A DNA stretch of 18,068 nucleotides from Bacteroidales bacterium (GTDB lineage Bacteria > Bacteroidota > Bacteroidia > Bacteroidales > Muribaculaceae). The DNA lies in assembly GCA_004554255.1 (NCBI GenBank), contig SFNC01000032.1, positions 1 to 18,068 of the forward strand, given 5' to 3'. Positions 8,388-15,654 of the stretch are shown piece by piece (within the stretch, counting starts at the first letter, position 1; the number at the start of each line of letters is the position of its first letter). The position numbers were made by a program, and so were the translations under genes. Under the pieces are notes generated by a model, which was not told the DNA's origin, did no database searches, and saw nothing but the letters and a program-made list of their open reading frames with translations.

Positions 8388-8419
8388 TTCCGGACATTTT
8401 GGATAAGTAAGCAAACAAA

Positions 8420-8518
8420 AAAGGGTAAGCTTACTACATCGCACCGCTCAAGCTAACACCCTTGCTTCGGTCAAGACCTGGGGGATTCAAAGCGAGCTGG
8501 TCGTGTAGGACTTACCCG
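8420..8518 (-). ncRNA. ffs: Signal recognition particle RNA (4.5S, bacterial small type)
   Basis: Read on the minus strand, the segment opens with GGGTAAGTCCTACACGACC and closes with GCGATGTAGTAAGCTTACCC. The ends pair as GGGTAAG/CTTACCC and CTACA/TGTAG. The middle holds CCAGGTCTTGACCGAAGCAA, which aligns base for base in length with the conserved SRP domain IV (AGGTC, six-base loop, GAAGCA) that binds Ffh; here the loop is TTGACC. The closing helix is followed at once by six U (8422-8417), so helix plus U tract should end transcription. It has a -7 promoter box just upstream. The exact ends are estimates. The RNA guides ribosomes making inner-membrane and secreted proteins. Confidence 0.88.
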
Positions 8519-8522
8519 ACGA

Positions 8523-8530
8523 CAAAGGTA
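8523..8530 (-). promoter_or_regulatory. Promoter -7 box of the SRP RNA gene
   Basis: TACCTTTG on the minus strand (8530-8523) is an exact TAnnTTTG match, ending 4-5 bases before the predicted 5' end of the RNA. No TTTG was found at the -33 distance; an A-rich run (complement of 8535-8542) lies between. With no other promoter visible to the left, it may also feed the M28-sufE-protease-mfd cluster by read-through. Confidence 0.7.
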
Positions 8531-8646
8531 CAACTTTTTTTTGACACACCTACACCCGTTAACACTTTTTATAAAAACACCCCACATATATTATATGTCC
8601 TATAAGATTTATAAGTCACCTCATAACTCATCACTAATACCTAATA

Positions 8647-8690
8647 CATCAACAGAGGATGGCTCCCTGCGGGGCCATCCTCTGTTGATG
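8647..8690 (-). terminator. Strong hairpin terminator of rpmE2
   Basis: The 17-base arms 8647-8663 (CATCAACAGAGGATGGC) and 8674-8690 are perfect reverse complements. Inside, CCC/GGG can add three pairs around a TGC loop with one bulged base. It lies 20 bases past the rpmE2 stop codon. The sequence after it on the minus strand is AT-rich but has no clean U run. Confidence 0.8.
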
Positions 8691-8710
8691 CCGTTTATCT
8701 GCTGCGCAGA

Positions 8711-8965
8711 TTATTTTTTGTGGCGGTTGCCGTAACGGCTCATGAACTTGTCTACGCGGCCGGCGGTGTCAACCAGTTTCTGCTTACCGGTGAAGAACGG
8801 GTGAGAAGAGCTGGTGATTTCAAGCTTTACCAGGGGGTACTCTTTGCCGTCTACTTCGATGGTTTCGCGTGATGCGACGGTGGAACGGGTGATGAAGATT
8901 TCGTCGTTAGACATGTCTTTGAACACCACTTCGCGGTAGTTGGAGGGATGAATGTCTTTTTTCAT
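8711..8965 (-). CDS. rpmE2: Ribosomal protein bL31, type B (zinc-independent)
   Basis: An 84-residue protein of the large ribosomal subunit, part of the intersubunit bridge near the central protuberance. The start MKKDIHPSNYREVVFKDMS and the block SSSHPFFTGKQKLVDTAGRV, ending FMSRYGNRHKK, are the type B L31 signature. The CxxC zinc-binding cysteines of type A L31 are absent; the protein has no cysteine. It is a single-gene unit with a sigma-ABfr promoter at 9046-9076 and a leader of about 75 bases, and it ends in a strong hairpin. It is divergent from the M16 peptidase gene. Confidence 0.96.
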   Translation of the reverse strand: MKKDIHPSNYREVVFKDMSNDEIFITRSTVASRETIEVDGKEYPLVKLEITSSSHPFFTGKQKLVDTAGRVDKFMSRYGNRHKK

Positions 8966-9045
8966 TGTCTTATAGCGAGTTTTATTATTATCAATTACGG
9001 TTGAGCGGGACGCTGGTAAGACGCCCTCAAAAAAGTAATGGCCTG

Positions 9046-9076
9046 CAAAGGTACGGATTATTTGTAAACTGACAAA
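9046..9076 (-). promoter_or_regulatory. Sigma-ABfr promoter of rpmE2
   Basis: On the minus strand TTTG (9076-9073), a 19-base spacer and TACCTTTG (9053-9046) give a full match to the Bacteroidota housekeeping promoter. Transcription should start near 9039, leaving a leader of about 75 bases before the ATG at 8965. Confidence 0.8.
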
Positions 9077-9182
9077 GAATTCGCACCTATTTTTTTGCCC
9101 TTTTCCATATTTTTATGAAAATAATTCTTTGGCGCATAGTCTTTTTACTGTTTTCCTTGCCTTTTCTTCGTTTTTTTACCAA

Positions 9183-9219
9183 ATAATAGGCCTCCTATTA
9201 TAAATAATGTGTACTTTTG
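9183..9219 (+). promoter_or_regulatory. Promoter of the M16 gene with an overlapping inverted repeat
   Basis: TACTTTTG (9212-9219) matches the -7 box, with a predicted start near 9226 and a leader of about 20 bases. The -33 position has no TTTG. Instead an 8-bp inverted repeat, ATAATAGG (9183-9190) and CCTATTAT (9194-9201) around CCT, covers that region. The position suggests a regulator binding site, but no binding protein can be named. Confidence 0.5.
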
Positions 9220-9247
9220 CCGTGGAAATAATTAAATATCAACATAA

Positions 9248-12163
9248 ATGAAGAGAACTCTGAATCTTCTGCTGGCTTTGGCCGTTGCCGTCGGCGCAAT
9301 GGGCTACCGCCATCAGTTCCGGACCGTAGACGGCGACCCGCTGCAGACACTGCAGTACACTCTCCCCAACGGCCTGAAGGTCTTTATGACCGTAAACAAC
9401 GAAAAACCGCGCATCCAGACTTACATCCCCGTGCGCGTCGGCGGCAAGAACGACCCCGCCGAGACAACAGGCCTCGCACACTACTTCGAGCATCTGATGT
9501 TCAAGGGCACAAAGAACTTCGGCACAAGCAATTACGCCGCCGAGGAGCCCCTGCTCAACGAGATTGAACAGCTCTTTGAGGTATATCGCCGCACCACCGA
9601 CTCCACCGAGCGCGCAAACATATACCACCGCATCGACTCGGTGAGCTACGAGGCGTCCAAAATCGCCATCCCCAACGAGTACGACAAGCTGATGGGCGCC
9701 ATCGGTGCCATCGGCACCAACGCTTTTACCAGCTACGACGTCACCTGCTACGTAGAGGACATCCCCTCAAACCAGATAGAAAACTGGGCAAAAATTCAGG
9801 CCGACCGCTTCAAATCCCCAATCCTCCGCGGCTTCCACACCGAGTTGGAGACCATCTACGAGGAAAAGAACATGAGCCTCACCCGCGACAACGAAAAATG
9901 CTTCGACGCACTGATGGCCGCACTATTCAAGAACCATCCCTACGGAAAACAGACCATCCTCGGCAGCCAGGAGCACCTGAAGAATCCCTCCATCACCAAC
10001 ATCAAAAAGGCGCACGACACCTGGTATGTCCCCAACAACATGGCCATTTGCCTCAGCGGTGACTTCGACCCCGACTACATGGTGGACATCATCGAAAAAT
10101 ACTTCGGCGACATGAAGCCCAACCCCAATGTCCCCCTCCTGGAGGTCGCCCCTGAGGCCGAGCTCACCAGCCCCGCCGTAACAGAGGTCATGGGCCAGGA
10201 ATCGCCCTCGCTGTACATGGCATGGCGCACGCCCGAGGCAAAAAGCGATGACGCCCTCCTGCTGCAGATGCTCGCCGAGGTAATGAACAACGGCGAATGC
10301 GGTCTGCTGGACTTGAACGTAAACCTGCCCCAGAAGATGCTCAGCTCGGCTTGCTTCGTTTACCCGCTCGCCGACCAGGGCATGTTCATCATGGCCGGTG
10401 TCCCCGGCGAGGGACAGTCGCTGGACGAGGTCCGCTCGCTACTCATTGAACAGGTTGACAAACTGCGCAAGGGAGAGTTCTCCGACGAGCTCGTGAAAGC
10501 CGTCATAAACAACACCAAAAAAGACATCCAGAGCAGCTTCGAGAGCAACGAGCAGCGCGCAAACTACTACGTGGACGCCTTCGTCAACGGCCAGCCCTGG
10601 GAGGACCTCGTCAAGGAATTCAACTCTCTGGACAATATCACCAAAGCCGACATCGTACGCGTTGCAAACCGCTATCTCGGTGCCGAAAACTATGCCGCCG
10701 TGTACAAACGCCAGGGCAAGGACACAACCCAGCTGAAAATCTCCAAGCCGGCAATCACACCCATCGTCACCAACCGCGACATGACCAGCGACTTCCTCAA
10801 AGAGATTCAGGCTTCTAAGGTCAAGCCCATCGAACCTGTATTCGTGGACTTCTCCAAGGACCTCGTCATCACTTCGGCAAAAGACGGCCGCATTCCCGTT
10901 TACTATAACCACAACAGCATCAACGACCTCTTCCAGCTCACCTTCGTTTACGACTACGGCAAGGCCAACCAGAATGAACTCGGCCTCGTCAGCGAGTACA
11001 TCGACAAGCTCGGCACCGCCGACATGACCGCCGCACAGGTCAAGGAGGCGTTCTATAAGCTGGCATGCTCGTACATGGTATCCACCGGCACAAACCGCTC
11101 GTACGTCGTGATTCGCGGACTGGCCGAGAACATGGACAAGGCCCTGGAGCTCTACGAGAAGTTTATGCGCGAGGCCGTGCCTGACAAGGAGGCATGGAAG
11201 ACCTTCGTGGACACATACATCCACGCCCTCAACATGGGCAAGGACAGCCAGCAGACCAGCTTCCGCAAGCTCTCAGGTTACGCAAGATACGGCGGCAACG
11301 AGAAGAATCCCGCCTTTGTAACCTCCTACACCCCCGAGCAAATCAGACAGGTGAAGCCCGAAGATGTTGTGGCCGCCGCAAAAGCTATCGGCAACCACAA
11401 GCACAGCGTCATCTACTACGGCCCGGCTTCCGAGAAAGAGTTGGTTGCTTCGCTGGACAAGCACCACCACATCCCCGCAACCCTCCTGGATGTCCCCGAA
11501 CGCGTGGAATTCAAGGCTCCCGTCACAGACGAGACCGTGATTTACCTCGCCCCCTACGACTCCAAGCAGCTGTACATGACTATGCTTTCCACCAAGGACG
11601 AGAACTACAACCCGGACATCGAACCCGCCCGATACCTCTACAACGAGTACTTCGGCGGCGGCATGAATGCCATCGTCTTCCAGGAAATGCGCGAGAGCCG
11701 CTCGCTCGCCTACACCGCAAGCGCATACCTCTCCGCGCCGGAGCGAAAGGACAACCCCTACACGTTCTCCACATTCATCGCAACCCAGAACGACAAGATG
11801 GGCGATGCCATTGACGCCTTCCTGGACATCATCAACGACATGCCCCGCAGCGAAAACGCCTTTGTGCTCGCAAAAGACGGCATTGACGGACGTCTACGCA
11901 CCGACCGCACCGAAAAACGCGACATCGCCTGGGTATACATCAACAACCGGGACAAGGGCATTGACTACGACATGAACAAGCGCGTATTCGACAGCCTGCA
12001 GAATACCTCACTCGAGGACATCGTCAAGTTCCAGCGCGAGCACGTGAAAGACGGCAAATACATCTACGCCATCCTCGGCGACATCAAGGACCTTGACCTT
12101 GACAAGCTCCGCAGCCTCGGCAAAGTTGTAATCCTCACCCCCGAAGAGGTCTTCGGCTTCTGA
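9248..12163 (+). CDS. M16 family zinc metallopeptidase (pitrilysin/insulinase type), exported
   Basis: A 971-residue two-half M16 protease, presumably periplasmic and degrading peptides. The N-terminal signal segment is MKRTLNLLLALAVAVGAMG, with possible cleavage after Gly19. The inverted zinc motif HxxEH is HYFEH at 78-82, within GLAHYFEHLMFKGTKNFGTS. The third ligand is Glu206 in ELETIYEEKNMS. The 124-residue gap between motif and ligand is longer than the roughly 75 usual in M16; the extra part (about 96-145) is Glu/Arg-rich and helical, as in long Bacteroidota homologues. The middle and C-terminal M16 domains follow; the latter contains EYFGGGMNAIVFQEMRESRS then LAYTASAYL, matching the substrate-binding Arg/Tyr region. 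A terminator follows directly. It appears to be transcribed alone. Confidence 0.93.
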   Translation: MKRTLNLLLALAVAVGAMGYRHQFRTVDGDPLQTLQYTLPNGLKVFMTVNNEKPRIQTYIPVRVGGKNDPAETTGLAHYFEHLMFKGTKNFGTSNYAAEEPLLNEIEQLFEVYRRTTDSTERANIYHRIDSVSYEASKIAIPNEYDKLMGAIGAIGTNAFTSYDVTCYVEDIPSNQIENWAKIQADRFKSPILRGFHTELETIYEEKNMSLTRDNEKCFDALMAALFKNHPYGKQTILGSQEHLKNPSITNIKKAHDTWYVPNNMAICLSGDFDPDYMVDIIEKYFGDMKPNPNVPLLEVAPEAELTSPAVTEVMGQESPSLYMAWRTPEAKSDDALLLQMLAEVMNNGECGLLDLNVNLPQKMLSSACFVYPLADQGMFIMAGVPGEGQSLDEVRSLLIEQVDKLRKGEFSDELVKAVINNTKKDIQSSFESNEQRANYYVDAFVNGQPWEDLVKEFNSLDNITKADIVRVANRYLGAENYAAVYKRQGKDTTQLKISKPAITPIVTNRDMTSDFLKEIQASKVKPIEPVFVDFSKDLVITSAKDGRIPVYYNHNSINDLFQLTFVYDYGKANQNELGLVSEYIDKLGTADMTAAQVKEAFYKLACSYMVSTGTNRSYVVIRGLAENMDKALELYEKFMREAVPDKEAWKTFVDTYIHALNMGKDSQQTSFRKLSGYARYGGNEKNPAFVTSYTPEQIRQVKPEDVVAAAKAIGNHKHSVIYYGPASEKELVASLDKHHHIPATLLDVPERVEFKAPVTDETVIYLAPYDSKQLYMTMLSTKDENYNPDIEPARYLYNEYFGGGMNAIVFQEMRESRSLAYTASAYLSAPERKDNPYTFSTFIATQNDKMGDAIDAFLDIINDMPRSENAFVLAKDGIDGRLRTDRTEKRDIAWVYINNRDKGIDYDMNKRVFDSLQNTSLEDIVKFQREHVKDGKYIYAILGDIKDLDLDKLRSLGKVVILTPEEVFGF

Positions 12164-12182
12164 CAACCCCACCGCCATACAC

Positions 12183-12219
12183 GCAAAAGCGGGACAGCCC
12201 TTCGCCGTCCCGCTTTTGC
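12183..12219. terminator. Bidirectional terminator between converging genes
   Basis: The arms GCAAAAGCGGGAC (12183-12195) and GTCCCGCTTTTGC (12207-12219) are perfect complements around an 11-base loop. The AAAA and TTTT runs flanking the GC core let it serve both directions: the plus-strand M16 gene ending at 12163 and the minus-strand flippase ending at 12235. Confidence 0.85.
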
Positions 12220-12234
12220 TATTTGTTCCTTCTG

Positions 12235-13710
12235 TTATTTCAGGCGGCCGCGGAAGTAGGAGATTACGTCGGATTGTATGCGGCTGTGTGTCACGGCGTT
12301 AGCGCCGATGTACACGACAAGGGCGGCGGCAGCTGCGGTGGCGAGTGTCAGCCACGCCGGGATGTCGGCGGAAAGGATAAAATGCACGGGGACGAGCGAC
12401 AGCAGTGTCAGCGCCACGTACGGCAGGCAGTCGGCGATGTAATTACGGGACGGTATTCCGGTGAGACGCGAGACGGTCACCACTGCCACAACCCACGCCA
12501 GGAATGTGGCCGCGAGCTGTCCGTAAAGCAATATTGTGATGCCGAAAACCGGGTCGTCGGCAGTTTCCATGGCCATATACGGGAACGTGACGGCCAAGGC
12601 GATTATCGCCGCGACATCGCGCACTATCTCCATCGCCACTATCGCACGGCTGCGGCCGAGGGCCAGCATGTAGTTGCCGTACAGTCCGTTAAGCACCACA
12701 AAGACTCCGCGTATCAGCAATATCTGAAACAGCAGTATCGAGGCATCCCACTTGGTGCCGAAAAGTGTATGGAATATTGGCGTGGCCAGTGCCGCAAGCC
12801 CCAACATGGCCGGGAAAAGCAGGTATGCCGTCAGGCGGTTCATCTTGCGCACCATGTTGCGGAAGCGAGGGGCATCGTCCTGCACGCCGGACAAGGCCGG
12901 AACGAAGGTCGACGTAAGCACCTGGCTCAGAGAGGCTATGCCCAGTTTGCTCCACTTGTCGCTCTGCGTATAGTAACCCAGGGACACAAGGCCCACCCTG
13001 TTGCCGATAAAGAAGGAATACAGATTCAGGAACACTGTATTGAGGAAGGAGGTGAACATCATGCCCAGACCCACGGACATAAACGAGCGCAGTGCCGGCC
13101 ACGACATCCTCATCAGCGGCAACCAGCGGCTTACCGCCCACAGTATCAGCGACTTTACCGCCGCCGAAACTATCGTCTGCCACACTATCGCCCAGGCTCC
13201 CCACCCCGTCACGGCCATAGTGATGCCCACCACCGCGCCGGCGCCGAGGCCTATGGCGTTGCTGATGGCGACCGGCCGAACGTTCATCTCTTTCATGAAG
13301 CGGTTTGTCTGCACTATCGCCGACGCGTTCAGGATAAAAGACAGGAACATGACACGCGACAGCGGTATCAGACGCTGGTCGTTCTCGAAGCACCACGCTA
13401 TCAGGGGCGCGCAGAACCACAGCACTATATAAAGCGCCGCGGCGACAAGCAGGTTGAACCACAGCACCGACGAGTAGTCAAGACGCGTGGGATTCTTGCG
13501 CTGTATCAGTGCCGACGAGAATCCGCTGTCCACCAGCAGATTGGCGAAGGCCTGAAAAATAAGCACGGCGCCGACAAGTCCGAAGTCGGCCTGTGTCAGC
13601 TCGCGTGCCAGTACTATTCCGGTGACGGCATACAGCACCTGTTGCGACAGCCTGTCTATCACATTCCACTTCAGTGAGCGGGCTGTCCGCAGCTTCAGGT
13701 CTGATGTCAT
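12235..13710 (-). CDS. Polysaccharide/lipid-linked oligosaccharide flippase (Wzx/TuaB-like, MOP superfamily)
   Basis: A 491-residue inner-membrane protein with hydrophobic segments along its whole length, expected to move lipid-linked glycans across the membrane. The N-terminal block ADFGLVGAVL followed by FANLLVDSGFSSALIQRK (about 41-72) is typical of the polysaccharide synthesis transporter family (PF13440). Further segments include SVLWFNLLVAAALYIVLWFC (81-100), VMFLSFILNASAIVQTNRFM (120-139) and GWGAWAIVWQTI (169-180). It starts 32 bases after the DUF2807 gene, so it may be the last gene of the dus unit. No glycosyltransferase or polymerase gene lies nearby, so its glycan is unknown. A long open frame on the opposite strand is a shadow. 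Confidence 0.9.
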   Translation of the reverse strand: MTSDLKLRTARSLKWNVIDRLSQQVLYAVTGIVLARELTQADFGLVGAVLIFQAFANLLVDSGFSSALIQRKNPTRLDYSSVLWFNLLVAAALYIVLWFCAPLIAWCFENDQRLIPLSRVMFLSFILNASAIVQTNRFMKEMNVRPVAISNAIGLGAGAVVGITMAVTGWGAWAIVWQTIVSAAVKSLILWAVSRWLPLMRMSWPALRSFMSVGLGMMFTSFLNTVFLNLYSFFIGNRVGLVSLGYYTQSDKWSKLGIASLSQVLTSTFVPALSGVQDDAPRFRNMVRKMNRLTAYLLFPAMLGLAALATPIFHTLFGTKWDASILLFQILLIRGVFVVLNGLYGNYMLALGRSRAIVAMEIVRDVAAIIALAVTFPYMAMETADDPVFGITILLYGQLAATFLAWVVAVVTVSRLTGIPSRNYIADCLPYVALTLLSLVPVHFILSADIPAWLTLATAAAAALVVYIGANAVTHSRIQSDVISYFRGRLK

Positions 13711-13742
13711 CGCCTATATATAATAATGTGTAACGGTCGCAG

Positions 13743-14435
13743 TTACTCTATGTCAATTACCCTTACGGTTCCCAATGTGCGGTTCTTGATTTTGGGTTTG
13801 CCCTTGCAATAAACTTTGCCCGAGCCAAGGCCCTTAATGGTGAGCTCGCGTGTTATCCAGCAGTCAATATTTCCGGTGCCAACTACGGTGAAGGCGCCGA
13901 AATCTGCCTGCAGATTGGCGGCCTCAATATTGCCGGACCCCGCTGTGCGCAGTTTCAGCCACTGGGCTACTCCGTGCAGCACTATCTGGCCGCGGCCGGT
14001 GTCCACCTTGGCGTCAACAGTTGTGGAGTGCAGTCCGTGCGCAACTATGCGGCCGTTGCCTACCACGCGCAACTTTATCTCGGCCGACGGCGGCGGAGTC
14101 ATAAGGGTCAGCGTCGAGTCGCCCGAATTCTCGGCCTTGCTCAGGAAGTTGGAATACACCGTTATCACCGGTATGCGTTTCATCGGAAAGTCGGTGTCCT
14201 GCAGGGCCACTTTCAGCTGATTCTTGTTATTGCTGAGCAGGATGTTGGGAACCATGTCGGGGTCGGCAGTAAATGAAACCATGCCGGCCGAGTCGGCACT
14301 GCATTTCCACACCACATTGATGCCGTCCATAACCTTGAGTTCGCCGAAATCCTTTACATCGACATTGTATTTCTGCTGTGCCATGCCGGCGACAGCAGCC
14401 ATAAACGCAATCAGAGAGAATAGTACACGTTTCAT
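13743..14435 (-). CDS. Exported DUF2807 (putative auto-transporter adhesin head, GIN domain) protein
   Basis: A predicted exported beta-rich protein of 230 residues. The signal peptide MKRVLFSLIAFMAAVAGMA is cleaved before Gln20. The remainder is a DUF2807 repeat-type fold: FGELKVMDGINVVWKCSADS at the start, then short repeats with GNGRIVAHGL, TGRGQIVLHGV, GSGNIEAANL, GTGNIDCWI and GLGSGKVYCKG, each giving one turn of a beta-helix-like stack. The function of the family is not established. The ATG at 14435 was chosen over a TTG two codons upstream because it opens a clean signal peptide. It lies 50 bases after dus and 32 bases before the flippase gene, both on the same strand. Confidence 0.88.
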   Translation of the reverse strand: MKRVLFSLIAFMAAVAGMAQQKYNVDVKDFGELKVMDGINVVWKCSADSAGMVSFTADPDMVPNILLSNNKNQLKVALQDTDFPMKRIPVITVYSNFLSKAENSGDSTLTLMTPPPSAEIKLRVVGNGRIVAHGLHSTTVDAKVDTGRGQIVLHGVAQWLKLRTAGSGNIEAANLQADFGAFTVVGTGNIDCWITRELTIKGLGSGKVYCKGKPKIKNRTLGTVRVIDIE

Positions 14436-14485
14436 ATCCAAATATTTGTAAGTTTTGATTATTCTGTTTTGTTATTTTGCGGCCG

Positions 14486-15484
14486 TCATCCGGCCGATTC
14501 ATTTGCAAGGCGGCGCTCCGTAGCGTCAATTATATCCATAAGCGCATCCTTGGTGTCGGCCCGGAGCATCGCGATACGCGTCTCGCGGAACGACGGGATG
14601 CCCTTGAACAGCGGCGAAACCGCCAGATGCCGGCGTATGTGCAGTATCCCGCGATACTCGTCTATGCGCTGTATGCTCTCGTTTATCTGCCGGCGCAACA
14701 GCGCGAAACGCTCATGCAACGGCAGAGGCGTCCACGTGCCGTCGGCACTGTCCAGCCCCTGGCGCATATCGTGGAATATCCACGGACAGCCTATGGACGC
14801 GCGGCCCACCATCACACCGTCCACGCCATAGCGGCTGAAGGCTTCGCGGGCCTGGTCCGGAGTAGTGATGTCGCCGTTGCCGATTACCGGGATTGTCAGC
14901 CGCGGATTCTCCTTGACACGCGCTATCATTTCCCAGTCGGCCTCGCCGGTATACATCTGCGACCGCGTGCGCCCGTGCACGGTAAGTGCCTGTATGCCAC
15001 AGTCCTGCAGCTGCTCGGCAAGCTCCACTATTATCTTATTGTTGCAGTCCCAGCCAAGACGCGTCTTCACCGTCACCGGCAGAGAAACGGCACGCACCAC
15101 GGCGCGGGTTATCTCAAGCATCAGCGGGATATTGCGCAGCATTCCGGCACCGGCGCCCTTGCCGGCAACCTTCTTGACGGGACAGCCAAAGTTTATGTCT
15201 ATGACATCCGGACCCGCCTCGGCGACGATTTTCGCCGCCTCCACCATCGGGTCCACCTCGCGGCCGTAAATCTGTATGGCCGTCGGGCGTTCGGCGGCCT
15301 TGATTTCAAGCTTGCGCGTAGTTGCGGCGATATTGCGCACCAAAGCATCGGCGCTGACAAACTCCGAATACGTCATGTCCGCGCCTAACTCCTTGCATAT
15401 CAGACGAAAGGACGCATCCGTTACATCCTCCATCGGGGCAAGCATCAGAGGGCGCTCGCCCAGGTCTATTTCGCCTATCTTCAT
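14486..15484 (-). CDS. dusB: tRNA-dihydrouridine synthase (DusB-like)
   Basis: A cytoplasmic flavoenzyme that reduces uridines to dihydrouridine in tRNA using FMN and NADPH. It has 332 residues. The FMN-binding barrel begins LMLAPMEDVTDASFRLIC. The catalytic Cys101 is in DINFGCPVKKV. Lys140 in VTVKTRLGWD and His170 in LTVHGRTRSQMYTG are the usual active-site residues, followed by IPVIGNGDI and GVMVGRASIGCPWIF. A small helical tRNA-binding domain closes the protein. The start ATG at 15484 is preferred because the -7 promoter box (15504-15511) lies inside a longer frame to 15529. A CGGCCG hairpin has the stop codon in its loop. The choice of DusB over DusA/DusC rests on overall similarity. Confidence 0.94.
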   Translation of the reverse strand: MKIGEIDLGERPLMLAPMEDVTDASFRLICKELGADMTYSEFVSADALVRNIAATTRKLEIKAAERPTAIQIYGREVDPMVEAAKIVAEAGPDVIDINFGCPVKKVAGKGAGAGMLRNIPLMLEITRAVVRAVSLPVTVKTRLGWDCNNKIIVELAEQLQDCGIQALTVHGRTRSQMYTGEADWEMIARVKENPRLTIPVIGNGDITTPDQAREAFSRYGVDGVMVGRASIGCPWIFHDMRQGLDSADGTWTPLPLHERFALLRRQINESIQRIDEYRGILHIRRHLAVSPLFKGIPSFRETRIAMLRADTKDALMDIIDATERRLANESAG

Positions 15485-15503
15485 TTTCGCCTTTATTTTT
15501 CTG

Positions 15504-15511
15504 CAAAGGTA
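15504..15511 (-). promoter_or_regulatory. Promoter -7 box of dus
   Basis: TACCTTTG on the minus strand (15511-15504) is an exact TAnnTTTG match. No TTTG sits at the -33 distance. The predicted start is near 15497, leaving a leader of about 13 bases and fixing the dus start at 15484. It probably also drives the DUF2807 and flippase genes. Confidence 0.65.
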
Positions 15512-15581
15512 CAAAAAATTTCCTTTCAATTACCCCATGTTCAGTCCCTTGTACCATTCCCCACCCCAAATTTTATCCACA

Positions 15582-15613
15582 TTTGCTTTTTTATGGAATA
15601 TTTCGTATCTTTG
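15582..15613 (+). promoter_or_regulatory. Sigma-ABfr promoter of the C1 peptidase gene
   Basis: TTTG (15582-15585), a 20-base spacer and TATCTTTG (15606-15613) match both elements of the Bacteroidota promoter. Transcription should start near 15620, about 35 bases before the ATG at 15655. This also rules out the longer frame that begins at 15583. Confidence 0.78.
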
Positions 15614-15654
15614 ACGCATATTTTTACCGATTTTTAACAACTACTTACCTATAT

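Noticed and set aside
8388..8444. N-terminal extension of the M28 protein
   Set aside because: The extension would be read through the SRP RNA 3' end and its U tract. The lipoprotein signal peptide begins exactly at the ATG at 8387.
8531..8646. Small gene in the AT-rich gap between the SRP RNA promoter and the rpmE2 terminator
   Set aside because: The only open frame there runs through the rpmE2 terminator hairpin and has no recognisable product.
12223..13677. 484-codon plus-strand open frame
   Set aside because: It is antisense to the flippase, has a His/Gln/Arg-rich translation with no domain, and starts next to the convergent terminator. It is a shadow of the membrane protein's codon pattern.
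15485..15529. N-terminal extension of the dihydrouridine synthase
   Set aside because: The extension covers the -7 promoter box, and the family normally starts close to the LMLAPMEDV strand.
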